Shown: positions 44,757-54,950 of the stretch, in pieces | Numbering within the stretch: the first letter of the stretch is position 1 | Layout: each line of letters starts with the position of its first letter | Assembly (NCBI GenBank): GCA_029204225.1 | Contig: CM055095.1 | Coordinates: 9,640,243-9,704,242, forward strand | Reading direction: 5' to 3' | DNA from: Diphasiastrum complanatum | Taxonomy: Eukaryota > Streptophyta > Lycopodiopsida > Lycopodiales > Lycopodiaceae | Length of the DNA: 64,000 nucleotides | Program-made: the position numbers and the translations under genes | Notes under the pieces: generated by a model | Told to the model about the DNA's origin: nothing | Seen by the model: only the letters and a program-made list of their open reading frames with translations | Databases searched by the model: none

Positions 44757-44875
44757 AGAACATTCAACGGTCCCCAATGTTCTCTTACTTTCGAGGTAGT
44801 GAAGGTCCCAAAAATTTTGGTTTTGGAGACCCAGCAGAAATAAATATTTTGATCACTCATTGGACCCAATCGACC

Positions 44876-44879
<4 letters not shown>

Positions 44880-44928
<49 letters not shown>
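44880..44928. repeat. (CT)n microsatellite in array
   Basis: About 24 CT units. Confidence 0.95.
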
Positions 44929-44929
<1 letters not shown>

Positions 44930-45085
44930 AACATTCAACGTCACGATAGTTTCGAATGATCTCTAACTTTCGCGGTAGCAAAGGTCCTGAAAATTCTGGT
45001 TTCGAAGACTCACCAGAAAAAAAATATTTTGATGGATCTCCACTCGCCAAGGCGGGTGGAGACCCATCAAGGGCTAAATTGACCC

Positions 45086-45088
<3 letters not shown>

Positions 45089-45153
<65 letters not shown>
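45089..45153. repeat. (CT)n microsatellite in array
   Basis: About 32 CT units. Confidence 0.95.
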
Positions 45154-45155
<2 letters not shown>

Positions 45156-45386
45156 CTTGCTCTCCCCTGAACATTCGACGTCGCGACGATCCCGAATGTT
45201 CTCTAACTTTTGAGGTAGTGAAGGTCCCAAAAACTCTGGTTTTGGAGACCCAGCAACAAAAAAAATTCTAATGGGTCTCGCAGCTGCAAGGGGTATCCCA
45301 TCATAGGCTTAGACCCATCAGAAAAAAAAAATCCTGATGGGTCTCCACTCGTTGCGGCGGGTGGAGACCCATTAGAGGCTAAATCG

Positions 45387-45389
<3 letters not shown>

Positions 45390-45456
<67 letters not shown>
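45390..45456. repeat. Poly-C then (CT)n microsatellite in array
   Basis: Run of about nine C bases then about 29 CT units. Confidence 0.95.
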
Positions 45457-45458
<2 letters not shown>

Positions 45459-45642
45459 GATCATACTTGAAGAAAAAAAATTTCGGAGACCAATTAGACC
45501 CCTAAATACATCAGATTTGAATTTTTTTCTTCTGAATGTATGAAGAAAATTGAAAACTTTCCAAAACATAAATCGAAAATTCCAAAAAAAAAATAATGGT
45601 TAATCTCCAGCCGCGCCGTCGGGCTCACGCACAGGTGGACAC

Positions 45643-46495
45643 TGTTAGCAATTGTACAAACACAGTGAAAAATATAAAAAAGAAATAAAACTCTATGGCA
45701 TGTGTTTTGTAAGACCACATATGAGTATTTGCCAATAAACTTTTACTATGGCATGTGTTTTGTAAGTCCATGGGTAAAAGCTTAAAATAATAAAATAACT
45801 TAAACTTAGGATTAGAACTTAGACTTAAGAAACTTAAGCTTAGAAAGATTCTAATTATTTTAAGTTATCTTAAGTCCCAAGTTAGAAACTTCTAAAGTTC
45901 TAAGTTCTAAGTTAGAAGTTTTTTAGAGGTCTTAGAATGGCTAGTTTAGAACTAATCCCATAAGCTAGTGGATCCTTATGGAAGGCCCTCCTTGCTATAA
46001 GAGGAGAGGTATTTCTCATGTATACAACACTTTTGAAATTATGCTAAATTGCTCTCTATTTGGAGATATCTTGCTATTTCACTTGTGTTCCCTTTGAAAA
46101 AGTGCATAGCTTGAGGAAAGGTGCTCGGGCCTCTTCTTGTCTCCTTTCATAGGTTTCTATTGTGGCATGCGTTTTATTGCTTTATGTTTATTTAGCCACA
46201 ATCTATATTTCCAATTCCCTTTTGGGTGTTAGATTGGAATTAGTATAAAGATCTTGCTAGTTGGGTACCGCCTTAGCAAGGTCATGTTATTTTGTTCTTG
46301 GCTAGTTGGGAAGCCTTAGTCAAGTTTAATTATTTCCATTTCGAGCACCAGTTGGGAAGCCTTGGTGCTCCCTTTTATTTATGTTTTCATTTCACAGTTT
46401 CAAGCTTTGTAGGTCTTAAAAGGTGGACAACCGGTCTACCACTATACTACGCACGATCTCCTTAGCCATTTAGCAGAGTAGATTTACTTCCAACA
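45643..46495 (+). repeat. 5' LTR of the short element
   Basis: 853 bases. Contains a duplicated ATGGCATGTGTTTTGTAAG (45696 and 45748), self-complementary TTAAGTT/AACTTAAG stretches at 45785-45930, and a likely TATA-type element CTATAAGAGG near 45996. Confidence 0.93.
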
Positions 46496-46510
46496 TTGGT
46501 GTCGTTGCTG
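46496..46510 (+). other. Primer-binding-like site of the short element
   Basis: TTGGTGTCGTTGCTG immediately after the LTR end; resembles the gypsy site TTGGCGCCGTTGCCG with three C-to-T-type differences. Confidence 0.7.
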
Positions 46511-46841
46511 TTTTTTAAGCTTTTTTTACATAGCTTTCTTTGTCTTTCATTTTCGCTAACGTGTTTGTGTGTATCCTCTTCACACTGTAGCACAAGACTT
46601 CTTTGCTGAGCAACCTATCAAGCCAGGGGAAGCAACAAAAGTGTCAACTTGGGCATATTCTTTGGAAGAAGTGACCCAAGTGACATTTTTTCGACCAATC
46701 AGGTATATTAGAATTCGCCGAGCTACAGCCATAACAGACCTCGATCTTTCATACTATCACCTCCACGAATTCTGACCCTGCAAGCTCCTAGATCCACAAC
46801 CACTCTGGCACCATTAGCTCTTTCTATAGAGCAAAACCTCC

Positions 46842-47252
46842 ATGGCATGGTATCTCGAAGCACTCGCCTACATGCGCACCAATCCATACTATTATCCGGT
46901 AGCGCGGCAAGAACCGTTCCCTACCACCAAGATAAAGAAAAAGATCTTTTGGCCCAAGCTCACAGGAGTGGATACCGGCAACCCAGTGGATGACATGGTC
47001 ACCAATTGCCGTGTATTTTACCAAATGCACCATGGCAACCCTGATCGCGACGTACGATACTTTGTGGATAATTGTGACTTGGTGGCATTTTTGGCAGAGC
47101 TCAAAGGTTGTTGGGATCGAGGGCTACCACCAATAGCCATTGATATCAATAAAGCTATAAAGACGCAAGACGACCACATTAACGCAGCGCAGCTGTATTA
47201 TCGGGCAGCAGCCCTCACTTCAGCACTACACGTTGATATGTTAAAGTTGTAG
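46842..47252 (+). CDS. Unassigned protein of the short LTR element
   Basis: 136 codons from an ATG in a favourable context (CCATGGCATGG). Composition is that of a folded, amphipathic protein: YLEALAYMRTNPYYYPVARQ, IFWPKLTGVDTGNPVDDMV, VFYQMHHGNPDRDVRYFVDN, LVAFLAELKGCWDRGLPPIA, AAQLYYRAAALTSALHVDM. After the stop at 47250-47252 the frame stays open with similar character (FLQGMLHYYKPMPFLNKPRW) for about 40 more codons, so the original may have been near 200 residues. An upstream frame, 46569-46775, covers leader sequence shared with the gag-only element (36,040-36,170 region). It is not like the gags elsewhere in the window and carries no zinc knuckle. Function unknown; could be a divergent capsid-like protein or a captured host segment. 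Confidence 0.5.
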   Translation: MAWYLEALAYMRTNPYYYPVARQEPFPTTKIKKKIFWPKLTGVDTGNPVDDMVTNCRVFYQMHHGNPDRDVRYFVDNCDLVAFLAELKGCWDRGLPPIAIDINKAIKTQDDHINAAQLYYRAAALTSALHVDMLKL

Positions 47253-47428
47253 AAAACCCATAACTTTCTCCAGGGTATGCTCCACTACTACAAACCCATG
47301 CCTTTCCTTAACAAACCACGTTGGCAAATGATGGAGGGCATCGACAACAAAATTTACCAATCCTGACAACAACAGTCTCGCCTCCAGGAAGAAAAAGTTT
47401 CGATAGATGTGGGACCACCAATCCAATA

Positions 47429-47441
47429 AGGAGAGGGATAA
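47429..47441 (+). other. Polypurine tract
   Basis: AAGGAGAGGGATA directly before the 3' LTR, the usual primer of plus-strand DNA synthesis. Confidence 0.85.
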
Positions 47442-48287
47442 TGTTAGCAATTGTACAAACACAATGAAAAATATAAAAAAGAAATAAAACTCCGTGGCAT
47501 GTGTTTTGTAAGCCCACGTATGAGTATTTGCCAATTAACATCTACTATGGCATGTGTTTTGTAAGTCCATGGGTAGAAGCTTAAAATAATAAAATAACTT
47601 AAACTTAGGATTAGAACTTAGACTTCAGAAACTTAAGCTTAGAAAGATTCTAAGTTATCTTAAGTTCCAAGTTTAGAAACTTCTAAAATTCTAAGTTCTA
47701 AGTTAGAAGTTTTTTAGAGGCCTTAGAATGGCTAGTTTAGAACTAATCCCATAAGCTAGTGGATGCTTATGGAAGGCCCTCCTTGCTATAAGAGGAGAGG
47801 TATTTCTCATGTATACAACACTTTTGAGATTATGCTAAATTGCTCTCTATTTGAAGATATCTTGCTATTTCACTTGTGTTCCCTTTGGAAAGGTGCATAG
47901 CTTGAGGAAAGGTGCTCGGGCCTCCTCTTGCCTCCTTTTCATAGGTTTCTATTGTGGCATGTATTTTATTGCTTTATGTTTATTTAGTCGCAATCTATAT
48001 TTTCAATTCCCTTTTGGGTGTTAGATTAGAATTAGTGTAAAGATCTTGCTAGTTGGACACCACCTTAGCAAGGTCATGTTATTTTGTTCTTGGCTAGTTG
48101 GGAAGCCTTAGTCAAGTTTAGTTATTTCCATTCCGAGCACCAGTTGGGAAGCCTTGGTGCTCCCTTTCATTTATGTTTTCATTTCACAGTTTCAAGCTTT
48201 GTAGATGTTAAAAGGTGGACGACCGGTTTACCACTATACTACGCACGATCGACCTAGCCATTTAGCGGAGTAGATTTACTTCCAACA
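47442..48287 (+). repeat. 3' LTR of the short element
   Basis: 846 bases, matching 45643-46495 with small differences. Confidence 0.93.
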
Positions 48288-48400
48288 GAGACCCATCAGG
48301 ATTTTTTAGTATGGATCGCATTCACGTGCGCAGCTGGTGCAAAGCCATCTGGATTTCTTTTTAATTCATTTTGGATGGGTCTCCACCAGTGTGCCCGAAA
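48288..48400. repeat. Continuation of the hairpin-(CT)n array unit
   Basis: GAGACCCATCAGGATTTTTT and later GATGGGTCTCCACCAGTG are array words, showing that the LTR element split a unit. Confidence 0.75.
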
Positions 48401-48452
48401 AAATAAACTACGGAGATGAATCTGTAGGAGTCTGAATTTATTGACAACTATA

Positions 48453-48914
48453 AAGGTCGACCCAATACTCAAATAGATGACGTGGTCCATAAAGACTCGG
48501 ATTAAATACTCGGATAAATGACGTGGTCCATAAGGACTCGGATTAAAAACTTGGATAGATGACGTGGTCCATAAACGAATTAAAAACTCGGATTGATTAC
48601 GTATCAACTAAGCCTGCAATAACAAATGACGTGTTAACAAAGGTTGACCCAATACTCGGATAGATGACGTGGTCCATAAAGACTCGGATTAAAAACTCGG
48701 ATAGATGACGTGGTCCATAAACGAATTAAAAACTCGGATTGATTACGTGTCGACTAAGTCTACAATAACAAATGACGTGTTAACAAAGGTCGACCCAATA
48801 CTCGGATAGATGACGTGGTCCATAAAAAATCGGATTAAAAACTCAGATAAATGAATTAAAAAACTCGGATTCATTACATGTCAACTAAGCCTACAATAAC
48901 AGATGACATTTTAA
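48453..48914 (+). repeat. Tandem repeat carrying TGACGTGG motifs
   Basis: Three units at 48453-48639, 48640-48784 and 48785-48914, each starting AAAGGTYGACCCAATACTC. A 41-base subunit (ACTCGGATAGATGACGTGG, TCCATAA) repeats within them. TGACGTGGTCCATAA occurs six times (near 48477, 48518, 48559, 48663, 48705, 48809) and AATGACGTGTTAAC twice. TGACG and ACGTGG are the cores of plant as-1/bZIP and ABRE-type elements; binding itself is inference. Confidence 0.9.
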
Positions 48915-48965
48915 CCAAAACTGCAACTCGAGAATTGCACGGATCGATGACATGGCTTGATTTCA

Positions 48966-49060
48966 ACTATAAAAGGCAGTAAGGCAATAGAATATCATTT
49001 CTGCACTGGCACTTTGCAGAGACACTCTCACTCGCAAACATTTTACTGTTAAGTGATAAG
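48966..49060 (+). promoter_or_regulatory. TATA box and start region downstream of the motif repeat
   Basis: CTATAAAAGGCAG at 48967-48979 is a good plant TATA box about 55-90 bases downstream of the TGACGTGG repeats. About 30 bases later comes ATATCATTTCTGCACTGG, a plausible initiation region, then CACTCTCACTCGCAAACA typical of retroelement leaders. No sense-strand coding follows; from 49066 the sequence is antisense gypsy integrase. Probably a U3/R piece of an LTR that lost its body. Confidence 0.55.
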
Positions 49061-49065
49061 GGTTT

Positions 49066-49583
49066 TTAATGAGAGCGATATACTAGAAGAATTGCCCTAG
49101 CAATAGCATCAGAGGAGAAATGTCCACCCCCAATACCCTCATGTGTCAAGGCAATAATTTGTCGGACTTCAGACTCATGGGCACAACGACTTGTAATACC
49201 ATCAACACCTAACTTATATAGTTGTCCGACAATAAGATGATATGGCAAAGATTTCATAATAAGTTTGATTTTTTGCGGTTTGGTCAACTGAGGATTGATG
49301 TCCCCAGTGGCTAGATATCTAGTGATATCATCTGCCCATAACATAGTCGCGTCTATAAAAAATAGACACGCATCTGGCAACTCATCATTTATTGGCTCAT
49401 TAGACGTTTCAGCATTCGGTAATCGTGAAAGATGATCAACCAGAAAATGTTATGATCCCTTTCGAATAACAACTCGAAAGTTGAGTTTAAAAGAATCAAC
49501 AACCATCGTGCAATTTGTCCAGTTTTGCAAGGTTTATTCAATAGGTAAAGAAGAGCATGATGGTCAATATAGAAGACAAACAA
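49066..49583 (-). pseudogene. Gypsy RNase H end and integrase zinc region (element 2)
   Basis: 49389-49583: FVFYIDHHALLYLLNKPCKT, then GQIARWLLIL, the gypsy RNase H C-terminal block (family: D..ALRYL..K). 49066-49380: PDACLFFIDATMLWADDITR, PYHLIVGQLYKLGVDGITSR and GIGGGHFSSDAIARAIL, the H-H side of the integrase zinc-binding domain. The frame breaks before the Cys pair and the catalytic core is absent. Confidence 0.85.
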
Positions 49584-49655
49584 CTAGCTGAGCAAATAAT
49601 GTCGAAACTATTGAAAAACATAGACCATTGCTAGTGCTTCTCGATCTGTTGTGAA

Positions 49656-50600
49656 TTAGTTAACCTCAGCTAGAACAAGCTGACGGCTCAGGAAACGGAT
49701 TGGAAAATCCTTTTCATATTCTTCGGGTTGCGTTAAAACAACACCAATAGCACACTTACTAGCGTCCGTATGCACATGGAACTCCTTAGTATAATCGGAC
49801 ATGCGAAGAATGGGTGCAATAACTAAAGCCTGTTTAAGATCTTCAAAGGCTTTAATTCTGTCTTCTGTCCACCTTGGGTCGGTAACGATTTGATATACTA
49901 ACCACGCTTTATCGGCGTAGTGTATTATAAAAATTCGATAATAACCTGTGTGGCCTAGAAAGATGTAAATTTCTTTCACTTTGCCAGGTAGGGGCATTTC
50001 AAGAATGACTCTGATCTTTTCGGGATCAGTGGCGATACCATTTCAAGAAATAATATCGCCCAGTACCACACCATGAGTTACCCAGATCTGGCACTTGTTG
50101 GGATTTAATGAAATTCTGAACCTTCGACAACGAATGAAAACTTGTTCCCTTTAAAATGTGGATGGGGCATTGCACAGACCGAATGGCATAACGTTATATG
50201 CAAAGGTACCAAACTCTGTAACAAAAGCCGTTTTGAAATGATCTTCAGGAGCAATTTAGACTAAGAAATAGCCACTAAAACCATCGAGAAAGCTAAAAGC
50301 TTCAGCTCCTGCCATATCTTCGAGGATTTGTGTAGTCAGAGGTAAGGGAAAATGATCCTTCTCTGTTTGATCATTAAGTTTCTTTAAATCCACGGAGATA
50401 TGGAGTTTACCATTCTTCTTTGGCACCACCACAATTGGTGATACCCAACTGGTATGCTCGATTTCATAAATGAAACCAGCATCGAGAAGCTTTTGAATAT
50501 CTTCTTGTATCTTCCCGCGATATGTTGGATTGGTGCAATAAGATTTTGCGTGGACAGGTAGGGCACCATCCTACAATGGGATTGTATGGACGACAACGTC
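49656..50600 (-). pseudogene. Gypsy RT-RNase H with deletion of the YxDD block (element 2)
   Basis: Readable in shifting frames: LLDAGFIYEIEHTSWVSPIV, VPKKNGKLHISVDLKKLND, AFSFLDGFSGY (first catalytic Asp), TEFGTFAYNVMPFGLCNAPS, then a jump straight to RRFRISLNPNKCQIWVTHGV; the segment with YxDD between them is absent. 49656-49997 continues into RNase H (VYQIVTDPRWTEDRIKAFED; FHVHTDASKCAIGVVLTQPE, RFLSRQL), which keeps the TDAS motif. Confidence 0.85.
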
Positions 50601-50614
50601 AGGAGGAACCCCTT

Positions 50615-51308
50615 TCATCTCTTTATAATTCCATACAAACACATCTCGGTATTTGCGCAATAATTGTTCCAAGTCCCGTATTGGATTGGATTCAGGTGGG
50701 CTCCTACATGTACGATACGGTCGATGTCTTCATCATCATCCTTCAGATTAAGAGGTATGGTCTTTGCAGGTCCTTCAAAAGAAGTAAATGACGGTTGAGG
50801 CTCCCATTTTGGCATAACCATACTGATGATGACATCATCAGTGGTATAATCCTTAAAATGCTGGGGAACATCATAAAGTGGATCATTAACTACCTCGTGT
50901 GGGATCTTAGGAATATCCTCTACAGATTTACTTGTAGACGATGAAGCATGACTAGGATTTCTCTGATTTTGAATTAAAGGTTTGATTGGCTGTTTCAGCT
51001 TTTCACGCATTTGGAATAGGCTTATCAGTCAATCGTACGTCAACCCTTGATTTGTTTGTTAGCATGTGGGAGATTTGTGGATTGGTAATAGTAGGCATGC
51101 ATGAATATTTTGGTGTTTTTTCACGAACTAAGTCTTCATCAATGGTGTTCAAGATTTCATCATTGTGTACATCCCATTGATCGACTTTGAGTTTGGGTCG
51201 GTATACACGAGTGTGGACTAGTTGTGGATGTTGCACACAAGCCAATGGTGATGGAAGCTTAATCTCTTTCAGTATACGATGCTTTCCTAAACGGTCGAGA
51301 TCCAGCAA
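50615..51308 (-). pseudogene. Gypsy protease-RT linker (element 2)
   Basis: Two overlapping frames, LDLDRLGKHRILKEIKLPSP at 51003-51308 and NDPLYDVPQHFKDYTTDDVI then GAHLNPIQYGTWNNY at 50615-51010. The last part (NPIQY) corresponds to the RT approach NPKQYEALRML of element 1. No enzymatic motif. Confidence 0.7.
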
Positions 51309-51686
51309 GTGAATTGGCTGGTCGTCAGATAACTCATGTTCTCCCCCAGTAAGAATTCCATCATGTCTGTAACAAAGACATCTTCAGGCAGCCACTCAAT
51401 AGGGAGTGCATCTATCATGTACAAGGGCAAGATGGGAGTGATGATATCTATGGAGTGTATAGTGATTTCAATTGGGTCGTTTTAGTGAACTTCTTGTGCA
51501 CATAGACTGGCATTGACACAATCGATGGTCGCTAAGGCATGTCCCCAATTGATGATATCGGTACTCTGCACGTAATGATCCTTTATGGTGGAATCGATGC
51601 TATCGAGGTCACCATAGGTAGTTGAGGACCAATTATCTTCAACGGGTGCATGCTTTATCTTTCCAGTGGAATCGACGAAGATTCTT

Positions 51687-52085
51687 CTATTTCTGTTGCC
51701 AAAAACAATTTTGTTTTTCTTCCAATCTTAAATCACTCCAGCCATTTCTAACCAAGGTGTTCCAAGAAGGAATTGATAGGTTTGCAAAATCTAGCACGAC
51801 ACATTCTATGGTAAAAATCAAACCGGCAATTTTGATGGGCAAGGTGCTTATGTGACCGGCAGGTGTCGTCATTCGTCGGTCAGCCATACGTAATTTGTAC
51901 TTAGGCTTTTCCAATGTGGATATTCCCCATGCCTTTACTAAGGACAGGGCGATAATATTCACACCAGAGCCACTATCAAGAATGGCTTGTACGGAAGGAG
52001 AAGATTTATATTGCACTAGTAAAGTGATGTTGTTACCTTTAGCAACACCTATATGAAGTAAGCTCATATCAACAGTATGAACCAC
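51687..52085 (-). pseudogene. Gypsy retropepsin (element 2)
   Basis: 133-codon frame with VQAILDSGSGVNIIALSLVK, the D-S-G active site intact, then PAGHISTLPIKIAGLIFTIE and the hydrophobic flap region. The first residues (HTVDMSLLHIG) are typical of the gag-protease junction. A frame change near 51,700 disrupts the last strand. Confidence 0.85.
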
Positions 52086-52517
52086 TTCAGCGTTTTTGTC
52101 ACGGAAGCTTTTTCGTTTCGTGTTCGTCCTCTCTATTCTGATTCGCGAACAATTTTTTGTCTTTGAATTTTCTTTTCGTGCGGAAGCTCTTACAGGATCC
52201 CAGACACTCGACTACGCATCACAGAACATATTTTATTCTAGCAATCAAGAGACACATCACAAGATCAAGAGATACACGACCAATATGAAGTGTCTAAACA
52301 TCGAACCGATTGTATACCTGGTAGTGCACTTACCACACAACCGATTACACTTCAAACAAGGAAATCTACGGGAAGCATAATTCGCACTTTCACCGCATCG
52401 TGGCATACTCCACTGAATTCTCAAAATAGTGTCGAAATTCCATATCACACAACGGAAAAATTCTCACAATTCGACATTTCTTCAAGAACACAAATCAATG
52501 GCAAAACCAGCTTAGAA

Positions 52518-52531
52518 TTGGCTCTGATACC
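52518..52531 (-). other. Primer-binding site of gypsy element 2
   Basis: The minus strand reads TGGTATCAGAGCCA followed by ATTCTAAGC, initiator-Met tRNA type, directly beside the LTR-like sequence that starts at about 52532. Confidence 0.82.
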
Positions 52532-53035
52532 AATATAAAATCCTAAATCCAAGGATCCTATTCTAAGCATGCCAATCACAAGCAACACAAGGGAACCTGA
52601 TGGTGGACAAACCAACCCAACCAAACCTAGTTCAAATGGATCTAGCCCCCAAACTATGGATCAATCACTCAGAGAAGAATGAAGCATCACACCAGCAACA
52701 TCCTGCCACTGGTCATGCTATCAAGCATACACTAGTGAGAGCCCAATAGGTATACGTATACCCTCCAAGGCCCATGCACCACTAGTAGTGCACTGTGACA
52801 CCTCACTGGACACCTCTGCAGCCTATCTGGGCCATGTCATTCAGTTCCCCAATGACTCACTGATAGACCCATACAAATCCACCATCAAGTATTTAGGCCT
52901 ACAAACATTAATTATGACCATGTACACATAAGGGCCCCAATTCCCTTATAGTCACAATTAACTTACGGGTTGTTGGTCTACCAGTCCCTAGCGTGGACAC
53001 GGTACTCGAGACCAGTCATGGGCATGACATGGATG
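52532..53035 (-). repeat. Probable 5' LTR next to gypsy element 2
   Basis: Placed by the adjoining primer-binding site; opens ATATAAAATCC on the plus strand, where TG would be expected, so the terminus seems mutated. No second copy in the window; the outer end near 53,035 is a guess. Confidence 0.45.
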
Positions 53036-53194
53036 GTCCAGGGTCTTGTTGCACCTGAGATTGAAGGCGATAGGGTTTGTTCTTAACATTTGGATGATTG
53101 GGCAGTGTAAATTCATCCATAAGTTCCTCTGGTAAGTTCGCCATGAGAACTGACGAGATTCAGCTCAGATGTGATGCAACTGGTAAAAGGGCGA
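53036..53194 (-). other. Short minus-strand frame with possible gag start
   Basis: On the minus strand an ATG near 53143 starts MANLPEELMDEFTLPNHPNV and continues KNKPYRLQSQVQQDPGP for about 42 codons to a TGA. It looks protein-like but is too short to assign. Confidence 0.25.
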
Positions 53195-54300
53195 CCAAAA
53201 AAAAATGCTACAAAAGTTTTTTATGCGACAAAAAATCCCGAAGTTAAAAATGTCACAAAAAATTTCGACCAAAAATTCTAGCAAAAAAACGACAAAAAAA
53301 TGTTTGTGAAAAACGGGAAAAAAACTTTTGACAAAGTGGCAAAAATTTGCAAAAATTGTGAAATACTCGTGAAAAAATAAAGCGAATTTTGCGAATAAAT
53401 TTGTTTGTTTTTTTTATTTGTTTTGAAAAGCCACATAGAAAAAGACGACAAAAAAGCGAAAAAATGGAAAAAAAAAAAAAAATACGTGAAAAAAGTACGA
53501 AAAATTATGAAGAAAGTGAGAACGAAAAACACAAGAAACGCAAAAAATGATGAACAATTCATGAAAAACGATGAAAAACTTCGCAAAAAAACGACTAAAA
53601 ACTTTGCGAAAAAAAAATGTCCAATTTTTTTGTTTTTTTGTTTTTGTTTTTTTAAGGTCGTCAGATTCAATCGTTAGAAAAAGTCTTTTTGTGCAGTTCG
53701 TCGGATGGAATTCTTGGACCCAATTTTTTTTCAAAAAATACAAGAGAACAAACTCGAAAAATGTAGAAAAAACTCGAATTTTTTTTGAGAAAATCGAAAA
53801 AAAAAAAATAACTCGAAAATATCTCGAAAAAAAAAGACGAAAAATCTTGAAAAAAACACACGAAAAAATATCTCAAAATATTTTGAAAAATCTTGAAAAA
53901 TCTCGAAGCACGAAAAATGTCGAAAAAAAGCACGAAAAAATCTCGAAAAAAACACAAAAAAGCACGAAAAACTCAAAAATCTCGAAAAAATCTCGAAAAA
54001 AGTCACGAAAAATACAAAATTCTCGAAAAAAATGTGAAAAGTTACAAAAAAAATGCGAAACATCTCGAAAAAATGCAAAAACAAAAACAAAAACAAAAAC
54101 GAAAAAGCTTGAACAACCCGAAAAATCCCAGAAAATTTCAGAAAAGAATCAAAAAAATTCTGAAAAAACTCAAAAATGCTCCAAAATCCTCAAAAAACTA
54201 ATTGGAAAAACTCGAAAATGTTTGAAAAAATTCAGAAAAGTCTAAAATTTCAAAAAAAAAGTTCGAAAATCCTCGAAATTTTTTGGCGAATGCAAAAAAA
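53195..54300 (+). repeat. A-rich CGAAAAA-type degenerate repeat
   Basis: About 1.1 kb in which the plus strand is nearly all A, G and C-before-G: words such as TCGAAAAA, CACGAAAAA and AAAATCTCGAAAA recur dozens of times with no fixed longer period. Lysine-rich frames on the plus strand (53571-54245) and phenylalanine-rich ones on the minus strand arise from composition and are not genes. It resembles an expanded short satellite. Confidence 0.9.
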
Positions 54301-54860
54301 AATTTGGCGGATGGAATTTCTTTTGGCGGATGCAATGAGCAGCGGATACAAAAAAGGGTGGTGCATGGAAACTGAGAGGGGAATGATCTGTCGGATGCAA
54401 TTCTGAAGTCTATTTGTCGGATGTAAATGATGGATGTAAACGGATTGTTATTCCGCCCCCGAAAAAAAAAATCAGTGGAGAGCGGTGAAAATATGAAAAT
54501 TCGTTGTTTCAGACTATCAGTGTCCAGAAATGCAACAAACGGTGGCGGTGGGTTTCTGGAACGTGGTGTGTTAGATTGCACGAGTGTAAAGGATCAACAG
54601 GAGCGTTTGTAAGCGATTGAAGATCTAACAAAGAGAAATCTCAAATGCGAGCTTGGGAAATGAAAAATGCACGACAACAAATAAGCAAGCAACAGCGATT
54701 CAGAATTGAAAAAAAGGTGTTTTAAAAACGAGTTCTGTGGATCAAAATTGAAGAAGCTTATTAAAAGCAAAACGACGCCAATGTTTGCGCAAGTATCTAC
54801 TTGCCCTATGTTTACGCAATTGCCTCTCTCTACTTCAACGTCTGCTGCCGCAACCACTCA
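54301..54860. other. Spacer, no supported gene
   Basis: Starts with GGCGGATG repeated near 54306-54330 and CGGATG words to about 54440, then ordinary sequence. Frames of 60-80 codons show no domain. Confidence 0.45.
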
Positions 54861-54950
54861 ATGTTCGCGACTGGTTCTATTGATCTATCAACGTCTATTC
54901 GAACTATGTTCGCGACTGGTTCTATTGATCTATCAGCGTCTATTCGAACT
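54861..54950. repeat. 45-bp tandem duplication
   Basis: Two copies (54861-54905, 54906-54950) beginning ATGTTCGCGACTGGTTC and ending TATTCGAACT, differing at one base. 45 is a multiple of three, so a frame through it repeats 15 residues. Confidence 0.93.

Larger units (their letters stand above)
45643..48287 (+). mobile_element. Short non-autonomous LTR retrotransposon, 2.6 kb
   Basis: Complete in outline: 5' LTR 45643-46495 (853 bases), primer-binding-like site at 46496-46510, 946-base interior, polypurine tract at about 47429-47441, 3' LTR 47442-48287 (846 bases). LTRs start TGTTAGCAATTG and end CTTCCAACA, and are about 95-97 per cent alike by eye. Flanks are GACAC (45638-45642) and GAGAC (48288-48292); the surrounding array motif GGTGGAGACCCATC shows that GAGAC was the target and one base later changed. 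No gag or pol domain is recognisable; the interior holds one frame of unknown type (46842-47252). LTR end and leader resemble the gag-only element at 33.1-36.7 kb, a plausible source of mobilising relatives. Confidence 0.92.
49066..52531 (-). mobile_element. Gypsy element 2: protease-RT-RNase H-integrase start
   Basis: Read leftwards from the primer-binding site at about 52518: leader, retropepsin (51687-52085), linker (50615-51308), RT (about 50000-50600), RNase H (about 49390-49830), and the start of integrase (49066-49380), where it is cut by the 48.4-49.0 kb repeat. Gag is missing between the primer-binding site and protease. Related to element 1 in pol but more complete in RNase H and less in integrase. 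Many stops. Inactive. Confidence 0.88.

Noticed and set aside
48453..49060. Pararetrovirus-type promoter because of the TGACG motifs and TATA box
   Set aside because: No movement protein, coat protein or pararetroviral polymerase sequence is nearby; adjacent coding is gypsy integrase, so an LTR origin is more likely.
53405..54245. Lysine-rich (plus) and phenylalanine-rich (minus) frames up to 224 codons
   Set aside because: They result from the A-rich CGAAAAA repeat; no start context, no domain, both strands equally open.
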